A DNA stretch of 64,000 nt from JAGOEF01 sp029564465 (lineage in GTDB: Bacteria > Bacteroidota > Bacteroidia > Bacteroidales > ML635J-15): the NCBI GenBank assembly GCA_029564465.1, contig JAKQPY010000096.1, positions 25,545 through 89,544 on the forward strand. The letters run 5' to 3'. Numbering within the stretch: position 1 is the stretch's first letter; the number at the start of each line of letters is the position of its first letter. A model generated the notes under the pieces. The model worked only from the letters and a program-made list of their open reading frames with translations. It did no database searches and was not told the origin of the DNA. Below are positions 17,340-25,636 of this stretch, one piece after another. The position numbers were made by a program, and so were the translations under genes.

Positions 17340-18995
17340 ATGCAAGTCGAAATTACAGTAAACCGTACTAAAATTCAGGCACGCAAAGGCGAAACAATCC
17401 TGACGGCATTACAGCGTAACGGAATAAAAATACCAACCCTTTGCAATCTTCCTGAACTTACTCCCACAGGTGCCTGCCGGCTATGTGTGGTAGAGGATGA
17501 AGATACCCGGCATTTGATTCCAGCCTGCTCGACTCCGGTACAAACCGGAATGAAAATATTAACCCATTCACCCAAAGTAATCAGAAGTCGCCAGACAATT
17601 ATCGATTTACTCCTGACGAATCACCCGGACGATTGCCTTTACTGTGATAAAAACCGTCGTTGTGAGTTGCAGTCACTTTCCGAAGAACTTTATATAAGAG
17701 AAAGACTTTTTACCGGTGTTAAAAAGAAGGGTAAAACCGACCGTTCGAGTCAGGGCCTGGTATTCGACATGTCGAAGTGTATTTTATGCGGACGCTGTGT
17801 AAAGGTATGCTCCGAAATTATAGGCGTTGCTGCCATAGACCATGTGTACCGTGGCAAGCGTTCGGTGGTAGATACCGTATTGGGGAAAGGACTATATTAT
17901 TCTTCCTGCATTCAATGCGGGCAATGCATCAACATTTGCCCGACAGGTGCCCTGCGCGAAAAATCGGCTATAGAACAAATTGCTGCCAAAATTGGGCAGG
18001 AGTCTGTGAAAATATCGGTAATACTTTCGGCATCATCCGTGGCTTCGATAGCAGCCGTATTTGGAATCCGTAAGTTTGAAGAAATGACTGAAATGCTGGT
18101 GGCTGCTTTGAAAGACACCGGATTTTCTACAATAGTGACCGATAGCTTCGCATCCGATCTGTACTTTGCTGATGCCACATCCCTGATTTGTGAGCGAATT
18201 GTGCAACCCGATTTTAAAATGGTAATTTCCGATTGCCCTGCTGCCATTCAATGGGTGAAGCAAAAACATCCTGAATTTGCCCATTTTTTGGTGCCTTTAA
18301 GATCACCACAGCAGATAACCGGTCGCATGTTAAAGCGGGAGACCAATGGTAGTAACAATATAGTGGTAGCCGTAATGCCATGTATAGCACGTAAAACCGA
18401 AGCACTTCAACCCAATAACCTGACCCGCGGTTTGCCTGATATTGATTTTGTGGTTACCACACACGAATTACTTCATTTACTCCGTACCCGCGGTGTGACC
18501 ATGCCATTCCCCAAAAGATGCACCGTCGATAAACCATATAACATATACAGTTCTTGTTCTGTGTTGCACGAATATAATGGTGGTTTCGCTGAGTCTCTGG
18601 TCAGGAATCTGTTAAGTACGGAGGGGAAAAATTCTTTCGATAGTAAATATACCGAACTAAGGGTAAACAAACCTGTGAAAACATTCGAAACCAGTATTTC
18701 GGGTCGCAACCTGAAGCTTGTTTCTCTTAATGGCATGCAGGCAATCAATGAGTATTTTTTGAAATATGTAACCGACAACAGTGTACATATAATCGAAATT
18801 TCGTCGTGCGTTGGAGGCTGTATCAACGGCAGCAGCCAGCTCGATAGTGAAGCAAGTATTTCGGGCAAGGTGTTACTCGATTTCGAAAGTTCAGGTTTAC
18901 TGCGTAATTCGGTGCAGAATGCCATAGTGAAAGGTATGAGTTCCGACAATGTGGTTAAGCCGATTACACGCTACGAATCAAATTCTGAATTGTGA
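17340..18995 (+). CDS. hydA: HydA-like [FeFe] hydrogenase subunit with divergent H-cluster domain
   Basis: 551 residues. The N-terminal electron-entry modules are canonical: a [2Fe-2S] domain (C35, C46, C49, C63), a His-Cys3 [4Fe-4S] motif HPDDCLYCDKNRRC (about 95-108), and two 4Fe-4S motifs (CILCGRCVKVC, CIQCGQCINICP). The H-domain keeps the four cubane cysteines (C299, C348, C490, C494) but in altered motifs. L1 is ISDCPAAI instead of TSCCPxW, with Asp298 at the proton-relay Cys position. L2 is MPCIARKTE with Arg replacing the conserved Lys. L3 is EISSCVGGC with Ser replacing Met. The APAV and GATGGVMEA segments seen in catalytic relatives are not recognisable, and no small-subunit tail is present. 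The trimeric context is metabolic, but catalysis is uncertain. Confidence 0.82.
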   Translation: MQVEITVNRTKIQARKGETILTALQRNGIKIPTLCNLPELTPTGACRLCVVEDEDTRHLIPACSTPVQTGMKILTHSPKVIRSRQTIIDLLLTNHPDDCLYCDKNRRCELQSLSEELYIRERLFTGVKKKGKTDRSSQGLVFDMSKCILCGRCVKVCSEIIGVAAIDHVYRGKRSVVDTVLGKGLYYSSCIQCGQCINICPTGALREKSAIEQIAAKIGQESVKISVILSASSVASIAAVFGIRKFEEMTEMLVAALKDTGFSTIVTDSFASDLYFADATSLICERIVQPDFKMVISDCPAAIQWVKQKHPEFAHFLVPLRSPQQITGRMLKRETNGSNNIVVAVMPCIARKTEALQPNNLTRGLPDIDFVVTTHELLHLLRTRGVTMPFPKRCTVDKPYNIYSSCSVLHEYNGGFAESLVRNLLSTEGKNSFDSKYTELRVNKPVKTFETSISGRNLKLVSLNGMQAINEYFLKYVTDNSVHIIEISSCVGGCINGSSQLDSEASISGKVLLDFESSGLLRNSVQNAIVKGMSSDNVVKPITRYESNSEL

Positions 18996-20980
18996 TGGAT
19001 CCAAAAAAAATAATATATACGGTCGAAGACCGATGTGAGGTTTGCTACAGTTGTGTGCGTGTTTGTCCAGCCAAGGCAATCAGTATTAAAAACGGTCAGG
19101 CTCAAGTGATACACGAACGCTGTATTGCCTGTGGAAATTGTGTGAAAGTGTGTACCCGGGAAGCCAAGAGATTCAGGGATTCAGCTGATGAACTGATTGA
19201 GATGCTCGGTGCGGGAGAATCAATAATTGCCTGTATCGCTCCCAGTTTCCCAGCCGAATTCAGAGAAGTTGCCGATTACAGATATGTTGTAGGTATGTTC
19301 CGTTCACTGGGATTCAGCAAGGTTGTTGAAGTTGCTTTTGGTGCCGATCTGGTAGCCAGGGAATATATTAAACTGCTTAATGACCCCGACGGTAAAAAAT
19401 TCATTTCTTCCGATTGTCCGGCAGTAGTAAACTATATTACCAAATATCACCCGCATCTTACCGAGAATCTGGCACCCATAGTATCGCCGGTGATGGCACT
19501 TGCCCGTGTTTTAAAAAAGGAATATGGTACAAAATATAAACTTGCTTTAATCAGTCCCTGTATTGCAAAGAAATCGGAATCCAACGAAATTGATGTTGTT
19601 CTCACATTTAAAGAGATTCGCGAAGTATTCCGGATGAAAGGTATTGAGTACCAGCACTGTGAGCCTACGGAGTTTGATCCGCCGTTAAGTGGCCGTGGTG
19701 CCATTTTCCCTGTTTCGAGGGGCATCATTCAAACCATCAATGTTTCCGAAGATTATGTCGATGGGAATGTGGTGGTTGCCGATGGAAGGTTAAGTTTTAA
19801 AGAAGCCATCAATGAGTTCGACAATGGCCTGATTGCCGACCAGCATCTCGAGCTGCTTTGCTGCGAAGGTTGCATCATGGGGCCCGGAATGTCATCGCAG
19901 GGAAAGCCTTATCAAAGCCGGGCTTACGTAACCCGCTATGTAAAAGGCAAATTAAAAAACATCGACCGTAAGTATTGGAAAAGTCAGGTAAATAAGTACA
20001 AAACGCTCAATCTTCAACGCGAGTTTACTCCCGACGACTGCCGTGTAGTGTATCCTTCGCCCGATGAAATTATGAGCATTTGGAACTCGATGGGCAAAAC
20101 CGAAGCCATCGACCGTCTCGATTGTCAGGCCTGTGGTTACGAATCGTGCAAAGAGCATGCCGTAGCCGTATTGCGAGGACTGGCCGAAATCGACATGTGT
20201 TTACCTTATATGATAAAAAAACTTCACCAATCGATTGGTGAACTGAATTTAAAAAATCAAACCCTGGCTTCGGTGCAACAGGCATTAAAGCAAAGCGAAA
20301 AACTGGCCCATCTGGGGCAGTTGTCGGCAGGTATTGCCCATGAACTTAACAACCCGCTGGGTGTGGTAATTATGTACAGTAACATTCTTATTGACGAAGC
20401 AAAACCCGATGACCCACAGGTCGAAGACCTTAAAATGATTGCCGATCAGGCCTTACGCTGTAAAAACATTGTGGGCGGATTATTGAATTTTGCACGTAAG
20501 AACAAATTGAAAGTCGATAATATCAATATAAGTTCATTAATCAATCGTTCACTGAAATCATTGGTAATACCGGATAATATTAAGGTACATACTGCTTTTC
20601 AGCTCAAAAACGATCAGGCGGGTCTCGATGAAGAACAAATGATACAGGCATTAACAAATATTATTAAGAACGCTATTGAAGCCATGCCCGATGGGGGAAG
20701 CCTTAATGTCACGGTAAGCGACCGAAATGATATCATTAAAATTGATATTGCAGATACCGGAACAGGCATTGAACAGGAGCACATGGATAAAATATTTACG
20801 CCGTTTTTTACCACCAAAGGACTTGGAAAAGGAACCGGACTGGGTATGCCTACCACTTACGGTATCATTAAAATGCATAATGGGAAAATACACATCGAAA
20901 CCAATGCAGATGCTGAAAGAGGTAATACCGGAACCACTTTTAGTATCGAAATTCCACGCTATAATAACCAAGTAAGTTGA
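18995..20980 (+). CDS. Sensory [FeFe]-hydrogenase / histidine kinase fusion (HydS-type)
   Basis: 661 residues in this order: two 4Fe-4S motifs (C14-C24 CEVCYSCVRVC; C43-C53 CIACGNCVKVC); an [FeFe]-hydrogenase large-subunit domain (about 75-310) with L1 SSDCPAVV (D140, C141), L2 LISPCIAKK (C189) and L3 LLCCEGC (C289, C293); a further 4Fe-4S domain CQACGYESC...MC (377-402); a coiled coil; then HisKA with the H-box GIAHELNNP (H449) and HATPase_c with DTGTG and GKGTGLGM. It is cytoplasmic, with no membrane segment. Sensory group C [FeFe] hydrogenases of this domain order are thought to sense H2 or redox state. The ATG overlaps the hydA stop (18993-18995); likely targets are the receivers just downstream. 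Confidence 0.88.
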   Translation: MDPKKIIYTVEDRCEVCYSCVRVCPAKAISIKNGQAQVIHERCIACGNCVKVCTREAKRFRDSADELIEMLGAGESIIACIAPSFPAEFREVADYRYVVGMFRSLGFSKVVEVAFGADLVAREYIKLLNDPDGKKFISSDCPAVVNYITKYHPHLTENLAPIVSPVMALARVLKKEYGTKYKLALISPCIAKKSESNEIDVVLTFKEIREVFRMKGIEYQHCEPTEFDPPLSGRGAIFPVSRGIIQTINVSEDYVDGNVVVADGRLSFKEAINEFDNGLIADQHLELLCCEGCIMGPGMSSQGKPYQSRAYVTRYVKGKLKNIDRKYWKSQVNKYKTLNLQREFTPDDCRVVYPSPDEIMSIWNSMGKTEAIDRLDCQACGYESCKEHAVAVLRGLAEIDMCLPYMIKKLHQSIGELNLKNQTLASVQQALKQSEKLAHLGQLSAGIAHELNNPLGVVIMYSNILIDEAKPDDPQVEDLKMIADQALRCKNIVGGLLNFARKNKLKVDNINISSLINRSLKSLVIPDNIKVHTAFQLKNDQAGLDEEQMIQALTNIIKNAIEAMPDGGSLNVTVSDRNDIIKIDIADTGTGIEQEHMDKIFTPFFTTKGLGKGTGLGMPTTYGIIKMHNGKIHIETNADAERGNTGTTFSIEIPRYNNQVS

Positions 20981-20981
20981 T

Positions 20982-21365
20982 ATGAAAACCCACACGATTC
21001 TCATTGCCGACGATGACTACGATTACCTTTATCAGATGTGTTATCACATAGAAGATGCAGGTTTTACTGTAATTAAGGCCAATAGTCAGGCAGAAGCAGA
21101 AGCCGTAATTGGTGAGCTAAAACCCGACCTTGCCCTTTTCGACTTAATGATGGAAAACCATGATAGCGGTTTTGTACTTGCCTATAAGATGAAAAAAACA
21201 TATCCCGATGTGCCGGTAATTATTGCTACGGCTGTTGCCGGTGAGACCGGACTGAATTTCGGGAACGGAAATCAGGGAGGCTGGGTTAAAGCCGACAAAT
21301 ACCTTGAAAAAGGAACCAGTCCACAGGTAATCATCGAAATTATTAAACAAATGCTCGGAATATAA
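20982..21365 (+). CDS. Single-domain response regulator (receiver)
   Basis: 127 residues, one REC domain with no output domain. The acidic pocket is DDD (10-12), the phospho-acceptor is D54 in LALFDLMMENHDSG, and a C-terminal Lys (KADKYLEKG) closes the site. The stretch between beta-4 and the Lys is longer than usual (GETGLNFGNGNQGG). It starts 1 base after the sensory hydrogenase-kinase stop and is its obvious phosphoryl partner. With no output domain it probably relays to another protein, possibly the receiver-kinase encoded next. Confidence 0.9.
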   Translation: MKTHTILIADDDYDYLYQMCYHIEDAGFTVIKANSQAEAEAVIGELKPDLALFDLMMENHDSGFVLAYKMKKTYPDVPVIIATAVAGETGLNFGNGNQGGWVKADKYLEKGTSPQVIIEIIKQMLGI

Positions 21366-21366
21366 T

Positions 21367-22485
21367 ATGGAAAACCTGAAAATTCTTGTTGTTGACGACG
21401 AACCCGGCATTCGCATGGGTGTACACAGGGTACTCGATAAATTTGTGGTTGACTATCCCTTTATGGACGACTCCATAGGTTTTGATGTTGACGATGCCTC
21501 AACCGGTGAAGAAGCGCTCGAAAAATTGAACGCTGTTACTTACGACATAGTCTATCTCGACAATAAATTGCCGGGAATTCAGGGAATCGAAGTGCTCGAA
21601 CATCTCAACAAGGCAAATCCTGCCACCAAGGTTATCATGATTACATCGTATGCCTCACTTGAGCTGGCTGTGCAGGCTACCAAAATGGGAGCCCATGATT
21701 TTGTTCCAAAACCCTTCACACCACAGGATCTGCGCTCTTCTGCCGAGAATGTGACCAAACAGATATTCCTGAAAAGAATGATGCAGAAAATGTATAAGGA
21801 AGGGAAACAAATCCGTTTCCAATTCTTGTCATTGTTGTCGCACGAATTGAAAGCCCCTTTGAATGCCATTGAGGGATATCTGAAAATAATGATTGAACAG
21901 AAAGAAGGTAAAGACATAGCCTCTTACGACAAAATGATCAGGCGTTCGCTTGACCGTGTTAAAGATATGCGCTCGCTTATTTTTGATCTGCTCGACCTTA
22001 CAAAGATTGAATCAGGTGAACTGGCAAAGAAAACCGAAGATCTCAATCTTTGTGAAGTATTGAAAAACTCGCTTTCGTCGATTCAACCCATGGCAATACA
22101 AAAGGACATTACACTGGGTTGCAACCTGAGCTACCCGGTTATTTACAAAGCCGACCCGCGTGATATGGAAATCGTCTTCAACAACCTGTTGTCGAATGCA
22201 GTAAAATACAATCGCCAGAATGGCTCAATTTCGTGCGCCGTATCCGACACAAGTACGCAAATTGAAGTCAGTATTTCCGACACGGGTATTGGTATGACAC
22301 CCGAAGAAATCGACAGAGTTTTCGGGGAATTTGTCAGAATTAAAAACGAAAACACACGCAATATTCCGGGAAGTGGCCTGGGATTGGCTATTGTTAAAAA
22401 AATTCTTGACAGTTATAACGCCTCCATCAGGGTGCAAAGCACTCCGGGCGAAGGCTCTGTATTTACAGTTACATTTAACAAATAA
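21367..22485 (+). CDS. Receiver-histidine kinase hybrid (REC-HisKA-HATPase)
   Basis: 372 residues. The N-terminal REC domain has DDE (10-12), phospho-acceptor D65 in VYLDNKLPG and K115 in VPKPF. A short helical linker leads to HisKA with H159 in SLLSHELKAPLNAIEGYL, then HATPase_c with N-box FNNLLSNAVKYN, DTGIGM and GSGLGLAIV. It has no sensor domain or membrane segment, so its input is probably phosphorylation of its receiver. It starts 1 base after the lone receiver gene. Together the three genes form a phosphorelay whose DNA-binding or other final output is not evident nearby, except possibly Rex immediately after. Confidence 0.9.
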   Translation: MENLKILVVDDEPGIRMGVHRVLDKFVVDYPFMDDSIGFDVDDASTGEEALEKLNAVTYDIVYLDNKLPGIQGIEVLEHLNKANPATKVIMITSYASLELAVQATKMGAHDFVPKPFTPQDLRSSAENVTKQIFLKRMMQKMYKEGKQIRFQFLSLLSHELKAPLNAIEGYLKIMIEQKEGKDIASYDKMIRRSLDRVKDMRSLIFDLLDLTKIESGELAKKTEDLNLCEVLKNSLSSIQPMAIQKDITLGCNLSYPVIYKADPRDMEIVFNNLLSNAVKYNRQNGSISCAVSDTSTQIEVSISDTGIGMTPEEIDRVFGEFVRIKNENTRNIPGSGLGLAIVKKILDSYNASIRVQSTPGEGSVFTVTFNK

Positions 22486-22490
22486 TAACT

Positions 22491-23111
22491 ATGTTACCTG
22501 AAAAAACCACCGAACGTTTGAGCCAGTATCGCCGTCTGCTTCAGAACCTGTCGGACGAGGGGAAGGAATATATTTTTTCGCACGAAATTGCATTGATGTT
22601 GCACCTGACTCCCGTTCAGGTCCGTCGCGACATTATGCTTATCGGATATAACGGTTCACAACGAAAAGGCTATATCATTCACGATCTGATTCAAAAACTC
22701 AGTCAGGTACTTGACTCGGAACAGTGTCAAAATGCTGCCGTTTTTGGGGTGGGTAATCTGGGCAAGGCGATTACCAGCTATTTCAATGGCAAAGGTCATA
22801 ATATTAATATTGTGGCTGCTTTCGACAGTGACCCGCAAAAAACCGACAGAATTATCTCGGGCGTTTGGTGTTACGATATTAAGCAAATAAAAGAGATTGT
22901 TAGCGAGAATAATATTTCGCTGGCCATTCTTACTCTGCCACCCCAATATGCCCAGGACATTACCGATAAGCTGGTTTATGCGGGAATTCGCGGAATACTC
23001 AATTTTACCAGTGTTCCACTAAGGGTGTCGCCCGATGTATATGTCGAAAATTACGACATGGTTACATCGCTCGAAAAACTGGCATACTATGTTAAAGAAA
23101 TAAATCGTTAA
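22491..23111 (+). CDS. rex: Redox-sensing transcriptional repressor Rex
   Basis: 206 residues, normal family length. An N-terminal winged helix (about 1-75) has the recognition segment LTPVQVRRDIMLIG. The NAD(H)-binding Rossmann domain begins AAVFGVGNLGKAI (about 82-94). The C-terminus (PLRVSPDVYVENYDMVTSLEKLAYYVK) is the domain-swapped helix region. Rex dimers bind DNA when NAD+ is high and are released by NADH. Its place inside an operon that contains an NAD-linked hydrogenase suggests autoregulation through the operator-like site at 14939-14956. It lies 5 bases after the receiver-kinase gene. Confidence 0.93.
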   Translation: MLPEKTTERLSQYRRLLQNLSDEGKEYIFSHEIALMLHLTPVQVRRDIMLIGYNGSQRKGYIIHDLIQKLSQVLDSEQCQNAAVFGVGNLGKAITSYFNGKGHNINIVAAFDSDPQKTDRIISGVWCYDIKQIKEIVSENNISLAILTLPPQYAQDITDKLVYAGIRGILNFTSVPLRVSPDVYVENYDMVTSLEKLAYYVKEINR

Positions 23112-23119
23112 GATATAGC

Positions 23120-24019
23120 ATGAAAGTACATTATAACTTCGATGATTTTGGAACAATCAAAAATCCAGTCGTTACCACGGGTTCTTTTGATGGCGTTCAT
23201 ACCGGGCACCGCGTGATAATTCAGCGCATTAATTTTTTGGCAAAAGCCATCGATGGCGAATCTGTTCTCATTACATTTTACCCGCATCCACGTAAAATAT
23301 TGTTTCCGAACGAGACTCAGGGCTTGTTCATGATTAACACACCGGACGAAAAAGAATACTTATTGTCGAATACAGGTCTAGATCACTTGTTTATTATCAA
23401 CTTTACCATTGAGTTTTCGAAAACCCCATCCGAAGTTTTTGTCAAGGATATATTACTCGCAAAACTGGGTGCAAAAATTATCGTGGTTGGGTTTAATCAC
23501 CATTTCGGACATAATCGTCAGGGCGATTACCAGTACTTGTATCAACTAAGCAAGGTGGCAAACTTCAGGGTTGAAGAAATTCCGCAACAGGATATCGAAA
23601 ACGAAGCTGTAAGTTCAACCCGTATCCGTAAAGCCATACTCGAAGGGAAAATTGGCAGGGCCAACGCCTATCTGAATCATCCGTTTTTCTTCATTACGCA
23701 ACACCTGAAAGCGAGGAAAGCAGTGTTCGAAAATTTTTTACAATATACTGTTACCGATTTATTGCCGGAAAAAATTCTTCCTCCCTCTGGTAGGTATGCG
23801 GGTAAACTATTAAATGTCAATGGAATAACATATATTTTGTGTGATATTTTTGCTAACAGGTTATACTTTTACCTGAATGGTGATTTTGCTGATTCCGACA
23901 TGAATAAGGGCATTATAGAACTGCATATGCAAATAAGAACATTTACTGATGAAGAAGATTTAAACATTTACGATAGCTTTATGCCGGATGTTGTGTTTTT
24001 ATCGGAATTGATTTATTAA
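23120..24019 (+). CDS. RibF-like FAD synthetase (FMN adenylyltransferase) with degenerate riboflavin-kinase region
   Basis: 299 residues. The N-terminal nucleotidyltransferase domain is intact: TTGSFDGVHTGHRVII (HxGH at 27-30), FYPHPRKIL, VVGFNHHFGHNRQGD and the ISST-type motif VSSTRIRKAI. It would transfer AMP from ATP to FMN. The C-terminal 110 residues occupy the place of the riboflavin kinase domain but lack the expected GRxxGFPTAN motif; only PPSGRYAG is reminiscent. So it is probably a second, adenylyltransferase-only RibF, or a diverged one. Its position behind rex in an operon rich in flavoproteins suggests local FAD/FMN supply. The family is firm; the loss of kinase activity is inferred. 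Confidence 0.8.
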   Translation: MKVHYNFDDFGTIKNPVVTTGSFDGVHTGHRVIIQRINFLAKAIDGESVLITFYPHPRKILFPNETQGLFMINTPDEKEYLLSNTGLDHLFIINFTIEFSKTPSEVFVKDILLAKLGAKIIVVGFNHHFGHNRQGDYQYLYQLSKVANFRVEEIPQQDIENEAVSSTRIRKAILEGKIGRANAYLNHPFFFITQHLKARKAVFENFLQYTVTDLLPEKILPPSGRYAGKLLNVNGITYILCDIFANRLYFYLNGDFADSDMNKGIIELHMQIRTFTDEEDLNIYDSFMPDVVFLSELIY

Positions 24020-24050
24020 TATTGAGGTCTAATTTAAAAAAAAGCGAAGT

Positions 24051-25364
24051 ATGAAAGTTGTTATGATAGGTACCGGTTATGTGGGTTTGGTTTCGGGAAC
24101 CTGCTTTGCCGAGATGGGTGTACATACTGTTTGTGTTGACATTGATACAGTGAAAATCGAGAACCTGAAAAAAGGCATTATCCCCATTTGGGAGCCCGGT
24201 CTCGAAGATATGTTAAAACGTAATTTTGAGAGTGGCAGACTGAGCTTCTCGACAAGTATTGCCGAAAGCATCAGCGGGGCTGACGCCTGTTTCATTGCTG
24301 TGGGAACTCCTCCTGACGAAGATGGCAGCGCTGATCTTCAATACGTTCTGGCTGTCGCCCGCGAAATTGGGAAAAACATTTCCGACTATCTGGTGGTAGT
24401 AACCAAAAGTACAGTTCCTATCGGAACATCCGAAAAAGTAAGAACCGCTGTTCAGGAGGAGATAAGCCTGCGGGGTTTAAGCATTAGTTTCGATGTGGCC
24501 AGTAATCCTGAATTTCTGAAGGAAGGCGATGCCATCGATGATTGTATGCACCCCGACAGAATTGTTATCGGTACCGATTCCGAAAGGGCACAGGAATTGC
24601 TGAACCGTCTTTACAAACCTTTTGTTTTGAATGGCCACCCCATCATTTTCATGGATATTCCCTCGGCTGAGATAACCAAATATACGGCCAATGCCATGTT
24701 GGCTACGAAAATCAGTTTCATGAATGATATTGCCAACTTCTGTGAACTGGTGGGTGCTGATATTAACGCTGTGAGAAAAGGAATCGGCAGCGACAGACGA
24801 ATAGGACAGTACTTTATTTATGCCGGAACGGGTTATGGGGGTTCCTGTTTCCCAAAAGATGTAAAAGCAATCATTAAAACAGCTGATAGCAAAGGTTATT
24901 CGCTCGAAATTCTCAAAGCGGTGGAGGATGTTAACGACCGGCAGAAATCGAGATTGTACCAAAAAGCCATGCAATACTTTGGGAATAATCTGCAGGGAAA
25001 GAAAATTGCGCTCTGGGGACTTTCGTTCAAACCCAACACCGACGATATGCGTGAAGCTCCGGCGCTGGTTCTGATACAACTTCTGGTGAAAGCCGGATGC
25101 AAGGTAGTCGCTTACGACCCCGTAGCCATCGAAGAAACCAAACGTAGAATTGGCAACATTATAGAGTATGTCGAAAATCCATACGATGCAATTGTTGATG
25201 CTGATGCTCTTTTCTTAGTTACCGAATGGACGGAATTCAGGGTGCTGAACTACGAAAAAATGAAAACAATGCGTCATAAAATTATTTTTGACGGCAGAAA
25301 CATATACGACCCCAAAGAATTGCATGCCCATGGGTTTGAATACTTTGGAATCGGACGAAAATAA
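24051..25364 (+). CDS. ugd: UDP-glucose 6-dehydrogenase
   Basis: 437 residues, typical length. The N-terminal Rossmann fold begins MIGTGYVGLVSGTCFAEMG with VDID at the end of beta-2. The catalytic Cys266 lies in GTGYGGSCFPKD, and GTPPDEDGSAD, STVPIGTSEKV and the C-terminal WGLSFKPNTDDMREAP are family motifs. It oxidises UDP-glucose to UDP-glucuronate with 2 NAD+, for surface polysaccharide. It is flanked by redox and sensor genes on the same strand with gaps of 31 and 9 bases, so it is probably co-transcribed. The functional link is unclear beyond NAD+ use. Confidence 0.94.
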   Translation: MKVVMIGTGYVGLVSGTCFAEMGVHTVCVDIDTVKIENLKKGIIPIWEPGLEDMLKRNFESGRLSFSTSIAESISGADACFIAVGTPPDEDGSADLQYVLAVAREIGKNISDYLVVVTKSTVPIGTSEKVRTAVQEEISLRGLSISFDVASNPEFLKEGDAIDDCMHPDRIVIGTDSERAQELLNRLYKPFVLNGHPIIFMDIPSAEITKYTANAMLATKISFMNDIANFCELVGADINAVRKGIGSDRRIGQYFIYAGTGYGGSCFPKDVKAIIKTADSKGYSLEILKAVEDVNDRQKSRLYQKAMQYFGNNLQGKKIALWGLSFKPNTDDMREAPALVLIQLLVKAGCKVVAYDPVAIEETKRRIGNIIEYVENPYDAIVDADALFLVTEWTEFRVLNYEKMKTMRHKIIFDGRNIYDPKELHAHGFEYFGIGRK

Positions 25365-25373
25365 CATCCTTAC

Positions 25374-25625
25374 ATGGAAAAAACAGTAGAAATAACCATT
25401 TGCCTTGGCAGCTCATGCTTTAGTCGCGGTAACAAAGAAATGGTGAGTGTGATTCAGGACTATCTCGAGGAACACAAACTCAAGGAACAGGTCAAATTTA
25501 AAGGTGGCCACTGCTTTGGTAATTGCAGCAATGGACCGGTAATAAAAATAAATGGTCAGCCCTATTATGGGGTTTCCAAAATCGGTATTACCGATATTCT
25601 GAACCAGGCGTTTAACCTCGAATAA
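25374..25625 (+). CDS. Thioredoxin-like [2Fe-2S] ferredoxin (NuoE C-terminal type)
   Basis: 83 residues with no N-terminal helical bundle. It has the complete ligand set C10-x4-C15 (CLGSSC) and C47-x3-C51 (CFGNC), followed by SNGPVIKING as in HydC/NuoE. It is a stand-alone electron carrier. Small proteins of this type accompany sensory hydrogenases in other anaerobes. Here it precedes the PAS-type sensory hydrogenase by 11 bases, so it probably exchanges electrons with that protein. Confidence 0.9.
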   Translation: MEKTVEITICLGSSCFSRGNKEMVSVIQDYLEEHKLKEQVKFKGGHCFGNCSNGPVIKINGQPYYGVSKIGITDILNQAFNLE

Positions 25626-25636
25626 ACCAACGGCAA

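Noticed and set aside
24477..25079. 200-residue ORF antisense to ugd
   Set aside because: It is fully inside a well-conserved gene, and its sequence is only the complement of ugd codons.
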